In this document: one piece after another, positions 41,320 through 49,196 of the stretch
How the letters are laid out: every line of letters starts with the position of its first letter
Position numbering within the stretch: position 1 is the first letter of the stretch
Assembly: GCA_963664665.2 (NCBI GenBank)
Contig: CAXXMH010000005.1
Location: 62,001 to 126,000 of the forward strand
DNA length: 64,000 nt
Reading direction: 5' to 3'
Origin: Bin55 sp963664665
GTDB taxonomy: Bacteria > Pseudomonadota > Gammaproteobacteria > Pseudomonadales > Azotimanducaceae
Position numbers and translations under genes: made by a program
Notes under the pieces: model-generated
The model's database searches: none
What the model was told of the DNA's origin: nothing
Seen by the model: only the letters and a program-made list of their open reading frames with translations

Positions 41320-42348
41320 TTACGCTTGCTGTATGTCGTCGCTAAACCGTTTATCCTTCTCTAGCGGCTGTTTTTTCCGCGATCGACTGACATGAAGGAC
41401 ATTCGGCTGTTTCGTCAGCGAGTCGTTTTCCGGCAAGGGGCTCACCCCTTTATCTTTCCCTCGCTCGATTACGCTCGATATTCCATTGAGGTTCACACTC
41501 GCCTCAAGAGCCTTCGCATCACCACCGTAGTAATCGAACCACGGTAAACCACAATCTGTGTAGTCTCGAGCCGTCGGTGCTTCGGATGGCGGTCGCTCGC
41601 CTGTTATTGTCAACCATTGTGTACTGTTGACGAGTGAGACAAAGCAACGATGACTTCGACGTTGATCCCAGGCGTCTAGTCCGTATGGATCTTCGTAAAT
41701 CTCCTGCTTCATCTTTCCGCCCGGTGCCAATCCCATGCTAACACTCTCGAGCCTAGGCGCGTCCAAGCAGAAATCAATGTTTGCGTCATCTGCGCTTTCC
41801 GCGATCAGTTGCTTGTAGCGCTCCGCTTTCATGGGATAAACGATGACTTGAATGCCACCATGTTCAGCTTCGCCGGTTAACTGCTCCTCAATCGTGTAGC
41901 CATGACCAAGCGGCATTGCGACAAACTGTCGAATCACACCTTTTTCGACGCAATATCCATCCAGCCAAGGTTGTTCAGGTACTACGACATAGTCCTGCGG
42001 ATCGCTGTTAAGGTGATTGGACCACGAATCGTCCGTTATCGCACAACGTTTTCCGGTTCCAATCTTTATCGCAAAGGGATAGTCGCAATCGGAGTGAAAG
42101 TTGATCCATAAAGCCTCAGCCTGGTACATGGGAGCAATCACACCACCTCGTCGGTGCCAATGAGCGGGTAGACGCTCGGCATAGTCGTCAAGATGGCGAA
42201 GTGGGAATCGTCCCAATCCTGGGGGCAACGGATAGTGCCTACCGTCGTCCGGAATACGCAGTGTACGTTGAAACTCAATTTCGCAGTGAGCGTCGTTATG
42301 GATGTCGCTGAATTTGAAACGTAGGTTATCTTCATCTAACACAATCAT
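41320..42348 (-). CDS. Conserved unknown partner of the XRE regulator
   Basis: A 342-aa protein. The start at 42348 (MIVLDEDN) has a GGAG Shine-Dalgarno eight bases upstream. Conserved-looking blocks include FQRTLRIPDDGRHYPLPPGLG, MYQAEALWINF, PEQPWLDGYCVEKGVIRQFVAMPLG, and MKQEIYEDPYGLDAWD. I recall proteins of this kind encoded in very diverse bacteria, without a known function, but have no family name. Eleven bases separate its start from the XRE stop, so the two genes form one operon. Confidence 0.75.
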   Translation of the reverse strand: MIVLDEDNLRFKFSDIHNDAHCEIEFQRTLRIPDDGRHYPLPPGLGRFPLRHLDDYAERLPAHWHRRGGVIAPMYQAEALWINFHSDCDYPFAIKIGTGKRCAITDDSWSNHLNSDPQDYVVVPEQPWLDGYCVEKGVIRQFVAMPLGHGYTIEEQLTGEAEHGGIQVIVYPMKAERYKQLIAESADDANIDFCLDAPRLESVSMGLAPGGKMKQEIYEDPYGLDAWDQRRSHRCFVSLVNSTQWLTITGERPPSEAPTARDYTDCGLPWFDYYGGDAKALEASVNLNGISSVIERGKDKGVSPLPENDSLTKQPNVLHVSRSRKKQPLEKDKRFSDDIQQA

Positions 42349-42359
42349 GGTATTTACTC

Positions 42360-42713
42360 CTACCAATCGCCCTCACGAACCTCGCGTACGACACGAAGTA
42401 CTGCTTCATCAGGCGCTTTTTTTAATTGCCGGATTAGGTCTGCAAACAGTCGCGGTCTCTCTCGGATGATGTCCTGGAGATCGCTCGGAACCTTTCCAGC
42501 TAACGCTAGTAACACATCCTGGTCAACGCCAAGTTCGTTCGCAAGTCGGATGGTCGTTGCTTCGGATGGAGGCATCACGTCGCCTCGCTCAACCTTGCTG
42601 AGATATGCCGGTTGTACGCCTAATCGTCGCGCGACTTGGCGTACCGAGAAACGAGGATCTTCGCTACGTAAGCGCTCACGGGTCTCACGAACGGACTGGC
42701 CAAAATGTGTCAT
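42360..42713 (-). CDS. XRE-family transcriptional regulator
   Basis: A 117-aa regulator with an N-terminal helix-turn-helix (FSVRQVARRLGVQPAYLSKVERGDVMPPSEATTIRLANELGV) and a C-terminal part with LLALAGKVPSDLQDIIRERPRLF. This subtype is repeatedly found with small two-gene modules. It starts directly at the edge of a perfect palindrome with no Shine-Dalgarno, suggesting a leaderless mRNA. The downstream gene (41320-42348) is its co-transcribed partner. Confidence 0.88.
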   Translation of the reverse strand: MTHFGQSVRETRERLRSEDPRFSVRQVARRLGVQPAYLSKVERGDVMPPSEATTIRLANELGVDQDVLLALAGKVPSDLQDIIRERPRLFADLIRQLKKAPDEAVLRVVREVREGDW

Positions 42714-42731
42714 GTATACTATATAGTATAC
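42714..42731 (-). promoter_or_regulatory. Perfect 18-base operator overlapping the XRE promoter
   Basis: GTATACTATATAGTATAC is a perfect palindrome that abuts the XRE start codon. On the minus strand it contains a TATAGT -10 box located 10 to 5 bases before the ATG, implying a transcript that starts at or next to the ATG. Binding of the XRE dimer here would block its own promoter. Confidence 0.8.
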
Positions 42732-43016
42732 ACTAAATATCTACTGAACGACACGACTTTCGAATCGAATTCGACAACGTTCCTAATCTTTGGGAATGAC
42801 TATTCAGCAATCGATTCAAGTGAAAACGAATCCACTCGATATCAGCTCACTTACCCATTAAATTGCAGCGCCGAGTGAGCCTCATACCTGATCCTTCGTG
42901 ATGCGTGCGAGCTTACCTGTGTAGGACAACGCTGAGACGATCGAATTGCTCGAAAAAACAGTGGGGATCAAGTCGAGGAATAGTTTGTCGACTGACCCGT
43001 TGGGTGGACCTAATTC
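42732..43016. other. Intergenic region
   Basis: Apart from the operator just described, this gap shows no gene, hairpin or repeat. Confidence 0.4.
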
Positions 43017-43748
43017 CTATGATGCACCTTCATTGGTAATGCCGATTTCCCGCAAAAACCGATGGGCCGACGCCGAAACGTTTTGTGCTAGGATCTCTCC
43101 CGCGACAAGATTAAATCGTTCAGGATCAGCGACTAGATCTGGATATCGTGGTGAGAGAATTCGATTTAGATCACGTACGCTTGTATCACCCTCCTGAACG
43201 TCGTAGCGGAGCGAGTCACGCTCTAGCGCTGACAAAGTGTGCATGGCTTCATCAAGAGATTCTCTGTCCAATTCGTAACTGACGATCAAGGCATAGAGAT
43301 CGCGAGCTACGTAGCGACTCGAATTTACCATTCGACCTCTCAACTTTTTGAACAGAATCTCAGCATTGTGTTCGGCATAGATTCCGGAAGAGACTTCTCG
43401 CTCGCGACTGATTGCGTTTGCTGTCACTCGAGGCATCGAAGAGAAGGAGATTGGACCAGTTGGTGTATTGAAGCTAAACCCCGTGGAACTTAAAACTAGC
43501 TCTGAGATCGCTCCAATAGTCGCCCTTTGATTCAGCGATTCGCTTAGCTCCCGCCATGTATTTGGCTCAAGCGCGTCGCTCAGCTGCCGCTCGTCTGCGA
43601 ATAGGTCGATATCGGTGCTCAATCGGTGTTCCCATCTTGCTGCTAAGACTGTTCCGCCACTTATTGCGTATGAAGAGCGGGGTAGCGATTGGTCGAGGAA
43701 TTCGGCGATCCAATTTAGTCCTGCTTCAAGCTGATCCGGTAGAGTCAA
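43017..43748 (-). CDS. AbiEii-superfamily nucleotidyltransferase
   Basis: A 243-aa protein of the AbiEii/AbiGii nucleotidyltransferase superfamily. It has SYAISGGTVLAARWEHRLSTDIDLF (G-G-T, H-R-x-S and the D-I-D catalytic pair, about residues 27-49). A later RDLYALIVSYELDRESLDEAM helix is also seen. All catalytic residues appear intact, unlike the truncated toxin at 16.2 kb. The start is TTG. It follows the 149-aa partner gene after ten bases and is co-transcribed. Confidence 0.78.
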   Translation of the reverse strand: MTLPDQLEAGLNWIAEFLDQSLPRSSYAISGGTVLAARWEHRLSTDIDLFADERQLSDALEPNTWRELSESLNQRATIGAISELVLSSTGFSFNTPTGPISFSSMPRVTANAISREREVSSGIYAEHNAEILFKKLRGRMVNSSRYVARDLYALIVSYELDRESLDEAMHTLSALERDSLRYDVQEGDTSVRDLNRILSPRYPDLVADPERFNLVAGEILAQNVSASAHRFLREIGITNEGAS

Positions 43749-43758
43749 GAACGAGTGC

Positions 43759-44208
43759 CTACCGTCCTGGATTGCTGGAAAAGCGATACATCCTAGTTTC
43801 GATTTCGGGAGGCTCGTAATTCGGCGAGCGACAATTCATCCACTCCGCAACGAACGGATGTGTTATGTCACACGCGATCATCGCCCTCGCCAATTCATAC
43901 AAAGTTGCACCGCACAGATGCCGGAACAAGCGTATGTCGAGACCATCACACTGTTCAAAGACTTCGGCTAGGTAACTTTTCTGAAGATCGTCTAAGTCAC
44001 CGCCTCGAATCGCATCTCTTATCTCTTCTGGAGACATTTGGAAGCTACTACCTGCCATACGAGGTCTAGTTAACCCACCGATGATGTCCGGATTGAAGTC
44101 AGTACGTTCGTGTGCCCTCGGGAAGTCAAAGTTCTCCAGTGGCAAGATCGGACGCCGACGTCGCCACTCGAATACCGAATCTGGCAGATTTAGTTCGCGC
44201 TTTGACAT
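43759..44208 (-). CDS. Candidate partner/antitoxin of the AbiEii-type gene
   Basis: A 149-aa protein upstream of and co-directional with the nucleotidyltransferase. It has an N-terminal SVFEWRRRRPILPLENFDFPRAHE stretch, then a helix (MSPEEIRDAIRGGDLDDLQKSYL), and a C-terminal IRLFRHLCGATLYELARAMIA. No winged helix of the AbiEi type is visible. By position it would be the antitoxin or adaptor, but the family is not recognised. Confidence 0.6.
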   Translation of the reverse strand: MSKRELNLPDSVFEWRRRRPILPLENFDFPRAHERTDFNPDIIGGLTRPRMAGSSFQMSPEEIRDAIRGGDLDDLQKSYLAEVFEQCDGLDIRLFRHLCGATLYELARAMIACDITHPFVAEWMNCRSPNYEPPEIETRMYRFSSNPGR

Positions 44209-44376
44209 TTAATCACTTGATTATTAGGTTGATTTTAGTAGGGAATCCACGACTTCGGAAATCAATTCCTGATCGTTTGATGACGTGAAAAACCAACAAA
44301 TCGAAGACCAAAAAATCTCACATTTATTTGATGGAATTCCATAATTCCCGCACACTACGGTCTGGACTAATTCGAC

Positions 44377-44631
44377 ATGGCACTCAGCATCAAGAACCCA
44401 CGTGCCGACGAACTCGTCGGTAGATTGGTTCGACTGACTGGTGAAACGAAGACCGAGGCCGTTATTCAGTCGTTGCAGGAACGCTTAGATCGGCTGCGTA
44501 GAGAAAACTCTGAGAATAGTCTTTTTGACGATATCATGGAAATAGCACGCGAAGTCGACGCGCTACCAATACTCGACGATAGATCTGCTGATGAGATTCT
44601 TGGCTACGACGAAGACGGCTTGCCAACCTGA
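44377..44631 (+). CDS. vapB: VapB antitoxin (Rv0623 family), orphan
   Basis: An 84-aa VapB: MALSIKNPRADELVGRLVRL, then TGETKTEAVIQSLQERLDRLR, a C-terminal acidic helix, and ending ADEILGYDEDGLPT. The gene is followed 56 bases later by the crotonase gene, with no trace of vapC between. It is therefore an orphan antitoxin that might cross-neutralise another VapC or act as a regulator. Confidence 0.85.
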   Translation: MALSIKNPRADELVGRLVRLTGETKTEAVIQSLQERLDRLRRENSENSLFDDIMEIAREVDALPILDDRSADEILGYDEDGLPT

Positions 44632-44687
44632 CCTTCTCGCACGTTAGTTCTGAGTAGCATACGCGACGTTTTTTCACCGATAGATTC

Positions 44688-45362
44688 ATGCCTGATACAG
44701 CAACTTACGAATTGATCGATCAAGTAGCCGTCCTGACGATGGACGACGGGAAAGCCAATGCTTTCAGTCCCGACATGATTATGTCGGTCAACAATCTACT
44801 CGACCGTGCCGAAGCGGAGGCAAAAGCAGTCGTGTTGACTGGTCGCGATGGGATCTATTCGGGCGGATTCGATCTTCGAGTCATCCGCGGCGATGACCCG
44901 CAAGCCGCCGTCGATATGAGACTGGGCGGCACTAAACTGATGATGCGACTCTACGGTCTGCCGTTACCGCTCGTCATCGCGGCAAGCGGTCACGCCATCG
45001 CGCTGGGTGCTTTTTGTCTCCTTACAGCAGATTACCGCATCGGAATCGCAGGTGACTTCCGCGTAGGACTGAATGAAACAGCGATCGGCATGAGTCTGCC
45101 ACCGTTTGGATTGATGCTCGCACAAGAGCGGTTGTCAAAACGATACCTAACCCGCGCTACGATGGCCGCAACCATGTTCGCACCTGACGAAGCCAAAGAC
45201 GCAGGCTATCTCGATGACGTCGTCTCGAAGGAGAACTTACGAGAAACCGCCATCGAAGTTGCAATTTCGTACCTTGCCCTCGATGGCGCAGCCTACGCTG
45301 CCGTAAAACATCGATTGCGCGGCGAGTCTATCGCAGCGGTACTGGACGGATTGGACCCCTAG
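44688..45362 (+). CDS. Crotonase-family (enoyl-CoA hydratase/isomerase-like) protein
   Basis: A 224-aa crotonase-fold enzyme. The CoA/oxyanion-hole strand is VVLTGRDGIYSGGFDLRVI (about residues 45-63) and the second hole loop is IAASGHAIALGAFCLL. Helices with GMSLPPFGLMLAQERLSKRYL follow. It is shorter than the usual 255-260 aa at the C-terminus. The exact acyl-CoA reaction is not determined. It stands alone between vapB and the nitric oxide reductase operon. Confidence 0.85.
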   Translation: MPDTATYELIDQVAVLTMDDGKANAFSPDMIMSVNNLLDRAEAEAKAVVLTGRDGIYSGGFDLRVIRGDDPQAAVDMRLGGTKLMMRLYGLPLPLVIAASGHAIALGAFCLLTADYRIGIAGDFRVGLNETAIGMSLPPFGLMLAQERLSKRYLTRATMAATMFAPDEAKDAGYLDDVVSKENLRETAIEVAISYLALDGAAYAAVKHRLRGESIAAVLDGLDP

Positions 45363-45424
45363 TCTCTTAACTCAACCGTCAGAGCAAGTTGTCTCCAGGA
45401 CGACAGTGGATAGTCAAAGCATTT

Positions 45425-45826
45425 TCAAGGACACGGTGAAAGATTCGCGTAAAACGCAGCTAGATCAGCAACATCCTGGTCCGTCAAGTTTTCTACGAAA
45501 GGCTGCATCGTGATTTCTTCACGTTCACCGTCGCGAAATGCCTTGATCTGCTTCACAAGATACAGTTCTTGCTGACCCGCGAGGCTCGGCCAAAGCGGAT
45601 TGATCGATACTCCGGCAGGACCGTGACACGCAGCGCAGAGTGGTGCTTTGGCTTTGCCGGCGGTCGGATCGCCCTTCAATGTTTCCTGGGCCTGCGCGAC
45701 GGTGCTGTCCAAATCCGGTTTGAACAGCACCACGCCTGCGAGAAACAACGCGATAAACGGAAGTGAGCGAATCGAGTTTAGAGCACGAAATCGCTTCCAA
45801 CTCTCTTTAGCTTTGCGCTGCGACAC
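45425..45826 (-). CDS. Class I cytochrome c, norCB-linked
   Basis: A 133-aa periplasmic or membrane-anchored cytochrome. The GTG at 45826 has an AAGGAGAG Shine-Dalgarno and gives an N-terminal hydrophobic stretch (IRSLPFIALFLAGVVLF), then TVAQAQETLKGDP, one haem-binding motif CAACH, and a likely Met ligand in EITMQPFVENLTDQD. It overlaps the norB stop by 20 bases and is the last gene of the norCB operon, so it probably donates electrons to or receives them from NorC (inference). Confidence 0.87.
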   Translation of the reverse strand: MSQRKAKESWKRFRALNSIRSLPFIALFLAGVVLFKPDLDSTVAQAQETLKGDPTAGKAKAPLCAACHGPAGVSINPLWPSLAGQQELYLVKQIKAFRDGEREEITMQPFVENLTDQDVADLAAFYANLSPCP

Positions 45827-47300
45827 CAACCTCTCCTTCTTGTATTTCTTCCGGTGATTCATCCAATGACTGCACTAAAAGCATGGGCTTGGTTTCTTTC
45901 GCACCGATGGTCAAGAAATCCCAGATTAGTAGCAGTACGCCAACCGTCATGAGAACGCCGAACCCCATTCGCCACCACATAGCTTCGACAAACCATGGTC
46001 GCGTCTGACCTTCAAAATACGCCTGCCACGTCGAACCACCTAGGGCTCGCTCTACAAACGACTGTTCGTATCCTGCAATCAATAACGCCATCGTCATGCC
46101 CACCATGCCAGCATGGGTCAAGAACAACGCCCACTTCCATTTGATACCGCGATCGACTAAACCGCCAGACATCCAGACGTCACCGCGAAGTTTCTGCAAC
46201 GCGAGGTAGATGAACGCTACGACAATCGTCACGTATGCGCCGAAGAACGCCAAGTGACCGTGCGAAGATGACCATTGCGTCCCGTGAGTGTAGAGATTAA
46301 TCTGTGGCAGCGTCTGCATGAACCCCCACACGCCTGCACCTAGGAAGTTGCCGAAAGCGTGCGCGATCAGCCATGCAAGAGCCGGGTGATTATTCGAACG
46401 AAACGCATGCTTGCCGGCGTCATACACTGAATGAACCACCATCGCTACAAGTGGTATCGGCTCAAGTGCAGAGAAGAAGCCTCCAACCCCTAGCCAGTAT
46501 TCAGGCGTACCGATCCAGAAGTAGTGGTGCCCTAGCCCAAGGATTCCGGATCCGAACATCAAGGCGACTTCGATATACAGCCAAGTCGTCACGATCTTGC
46601 GTCGCGCACCCAAGGTCTTGATCAAACCCCACGCCATGATGCAGCCGACCAAGACTTCCCACGTCGCTTCAACCCAAAGGTGGATCACCCACCACCACCA
46701 GTATTGGTCGACTGGTAAGTTCGTCGTGTAGAACATGCCCGCGAGATACAGTCCTGCGAGGGCGATCAAGTCAAGGACCAATACGCCTGAAATCCCGCTC
46801 CAACGCCCTTTTAAGAACGTCGCGAGGACGTTGTAGAAGATCGCAACCATGCACACGACGATGCCAATATCCGCCCACCTGGGTGCTTCGATGTACTCAC
46901 GACCCTCATTGATCAGCCAAAGCGTCGCAGTCTCCCCGGGTCCCGACTGTACGAACAGATAGACAAGCACAACGATTACAACCGCGAGCGTCAGAATCCA
47001 GAAAGTCGCTTCTGCGATCTTCGCCCCGACCAGTGGTACGCCTGCTTCATCTTCGACGAGCCAGAAAATCGAACCGATGAAGCCATACAACAACCAGACG
47101 ACCATCGCATTGATGTGCACCATCCGATTGACATTGAAATCGAGGACCCCAAACAGAAAGTCGGGCGCTATGAACTGCCACGCCGCAATCAAGCCGAACA
47201 ACATCTGCGCAACGAATAACGCCATCGCGACAATGAAGTATTTGACCGCGAGTTTTTTGCCGATCGATAACTCGCCGTAATTCAAAGCTCCTAGTGTCAT
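45807..47300 (-). CDS. norB: Nitric oxide reductase large subunit (cNOR)
   Basis: A 497-aa cytochrome c-dependent nitric oxide reductase subunit that reduces NO to N2O, with about 12 transmembrane helices. Non-haem FeB ligands H207, H258 and H259 and E211 lie in IHLWVEATWEV and LGLGHHYFWIG. Haem ligands H347 and H349 lie in YTHGTQWSSSHGHLAF, with H62 as the other low-spin ligand candidate. The numbering closely follows that of classical NorB. The start overlaps the norC stop by four bases. The C-terminal tail is acidic (SPEEIQEGEVG). Confidence 0.95.
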   Translation of the reverse strand: MTLGALNYGELSIGKKLAVKYFIVAMALFVAQMLFGLIAAWQFIAPDFLFGVLDFNVNRMVHINAMVVWLLYGFIGSIFWLVEDEAGVPLVGAKIAEATFWILTLAVVIVVLVYLFVQSGPGETATLWLINEGREYIEAPRWADIGIVVCMVAIFYNVLATFLKGRWSGISGVLVLDLIALAGLYLAGMFYTTNLPVDQYWWWWVIHLWVEATWEVLVGCIMAWGLIKTLGARRKIVTTWLYIEVALMFGSGILGLGHHYFWIGTPEYWLGVGGFFSALEPIPLVAMVVHSVYDAGKHAFRSNNHPALAWLIAHAFGNFLGAGVWGFMQTLPQINLYTHGTQWSSSHGHLAFFGAYVTIVVAFIYLALQKLRGDVWMSGGLVDRGIKWKWALFLTHAGMVGMTMALLIAGYEQSFVERALGGSTWQAYFEGQTRPWFVEAMWWRMGFGVLMTVGVLLLIWDFLTIGAKETKPMLLVQSLDESPEEIQEGEVGVAAQS

Positions 47301-47953
47301 GACGCGTCCTCCTCATCCACAGTGGCTTCTGGCTCGTAGACAGGTCCGTCCTGCGGGAGCGTGGTGAAGTTCGCCGGGAAGCCGTTGGTGTCGATTGCCG
47401 ACATCCATTTCAGATACGCGATCACACCGCGAATTTCATCATCCGTTAGATTCTGGTTAGGCATTCGACGATTCGTACCGAATGTACGAGCGTTGGCAAC
47501 CGGATCTTTCAGGAACATCGTCATTAGTAATTCACGGGCTTGCTCGTTGCCCCACCCGGGGTCGAGCCACGCCTTCGTGAGATCTGGCGCGTAATAAGCG
47601 CCGTTCCCTAGTAACGTGTGACAATTCATGCAGTTGCGCGCCTGCACGGTGAGCTTGCCATGGTTCACGAGCGCCTTCGCGTCGGTTTCGTTCATGACTT
47701 CGCCGAACAGCGGCACCATGGGTCCGACTTCCGGGACCAAGTAACCCCGTTCCTCGTCCGGTACATAGTCGATGCGATAGTTGATCACCGCGTAGGCCGG
47801 CACCCTACCGGCGTCTGATCCTGCACCTATAGCATAAAGCGAGTGGAAAGTTAAAAACACCAAAACAAGCGCCATTCCAGCGGTCACGAAGATCGCGCAC
47901 TTGCGCCAGAAAGACTCGCTCGCCCACCATTGCGATTCATTCAATTCAGTCAT
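47297..47953 (-). CDS. norC: Nitric oxide reductase cytochrome c subunit
   Basis: A 218-aa NorC with an N-terminal transmembrane anchor (about residues 20-42) and a periplasmic cytochrome c domain carrying haem motif CMNCH (108-112), followed by GAYYAPDLTKAW, typical of NorC. A candidate Met ligand is in RRMPNQNLTDDE. It passes electrons to NorB. No FNR, NNR or NsrR box was evident to me in the 200-base upstream region. Confidence 0.94.
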   Translation of the reverse strand: MTELNESQWWASESFWRKCAIFVTAGMALVLVFLTFHSLYAIGAGSDAGRVPAYAVINYRIDYVPDEERGYLVPEVGPMVPLFGEVMNETDAKALVNHGKLTVQARNCMNCHTLLGNGAYYAPDLTKAWLDPGWGNEQARELLMTMFLKDPVANARTFGTNRRMPNQNLTDDEIRGVIAYLKWMSAIDTNGFPANFTTLPQDGPVYEPEATVDEEDAS

Positions 47954-48159
47954 TGCTCACCCCCATTTGTTGCAATGCTTCGCGGTGTTGACTGCTGTTA
48001 GCAGCGCTGCTGTATGTCGTTCTCTTGTAACTCGTTTGTCACCTAACAATATTAGTCGAAGTACATAACGACTTGTTAAGCTTTATCAGTCGCCCGAAGA
48101 AGCGAAGATGTTGCGACGCTCGTTTATTGGGATTTAATGCGCCAATCCGCCAAGAAGCG

Positions 48160-49002
48160 TCAATCTTCCGCGGCAACAAACTGGATCTGTAATCCCCGTA
48201 GCCCTCGATCGAACGTCGGACCAAGTTCATGGATCGCTGACGATGCGAGTAGTTCCGCGGAGACTCGAATCGCATACTCGCCGAATACGTCGTCCTCTGT
48301 CGTGTCTACATCCACGACTTTTACCAAGAGAACGTCGTCCTCATACACTGTCAGTATGTAACGCCAGCCAAAGTGGACGTGCCTCTCGCGCGTTGAGATT
48401 TCGTTGGTGTACCCGACAATCTTCTCTTGCAATGTGGTTAGACCTCTTTGTTCCTGAGCGATTGCTGCGCGTAACTCACTAAGAGCAATATCCAGTTCCT
48501 CGAGTTCTGCAATCTCGTCCTCCGATAGAGGTGGACCGGGAATGATTTCGCTCGATTCTTTTTTCTTCCTAAGTACGCGAAGTTGCCGACCTTCCTCGTA
48601 GGTAAGGTCTGTCTTCTCAGCGAGAACTGCGAGTCTTGCCGCCTCCTCGTCAGTGAGCTTTGGACCAGGGCGCAACTCCGAGAGTCTTTGCTTCTCAAGT
48701 ATGGGATTCTGAAGATCTCTGAGTTTGTTCGCGTCCGAGTTCATTCCGTCGATTTTGTCCGCGAGATCGACGATTCGCTCCGCGACCACGCGGTCATGGC
48801 GCCGTATTTCCACGCGGATATCAGGAGCTGACCAAAAATCACTCTTGTTGGAACCTAGTTTGACTACCCCTACCGATGCGTGGTACCGTTGCGCGTCGGT
48901 GCTTCCTGCTCCTTCAATCTCTGCGCCGCTAACGTCAGAGACAAAGATGCCAAGAAGCTGCACCGCCAACAGCAACGTTGCTTTATTGCACAATGGAGAC
49001 AT
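48160..49002 (-). CDS. Exported coiled-coil protein of unknown function
   Basis: A 280-aa protein with a signal peptide (ATLLLAVQLLGIFVSDVSG-AEI). A beta-like part with DFWSAPDIRVEIRRHDRVVAE is followed by a coiled coil (about residues 75-200; LTDEEAARLAVLAEKTDLT and LSEDEIAELEELDIALSEL). The C-terminal part has HFGWRYILTVYEDDVLLVKVVDVDTTED. It is upstream of norC on the same strand but separated from it by about 200 bases. Function unknown. Confidence 0.65.
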   Translation of the reverse strand: MSPLCNKATLLLAVQLLGIFVSDVSGAEIEGAGSTDAQRYHASVGVVKLGSNKSDFWSAPDIRVEIRRHDRVVAERIVDLADKIDGMNSDANKLRDLQNPILEKQRLSELRPGPKLTDEEAARLAVLAEKTDLTYEEGRQLRVLRKKKESSEIIPGPPLSEDEIAELEELDIALSELRAAIAQEQRGLTTLQEKIVGYTNEISTRERHVHFGWRYILTVYEDDVLLVKVVDVDTTEDDVFGEYAIRVSAELLASSAIHELGPTFDRGLRGLQIQFVAAED

Positions 49003-49196
49003 CCGTCATTCCCACTACATCAATCTCGTCATACTAGCGGACGCCATACTCACGCAGAACGAAATCAGTATGAGCCTTGTGCTCGTAATCGCTCGCGATT
49101 CAAGCGTATTTCAAGTACGCGCACGGCAAACAGAATCTACTAAATTACAACTTGAACGTGCACAAGAGACACAAGCCTTCATCGCCATCACTCATA

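Noticed and set aside
47954..48159. Possible FNR/NNR or NsrR box upstream of norC
   Set aside because: Only a short AGCAGCGCTGCT palindrome (48000-48011) was seen; it does not match those consensus sites.
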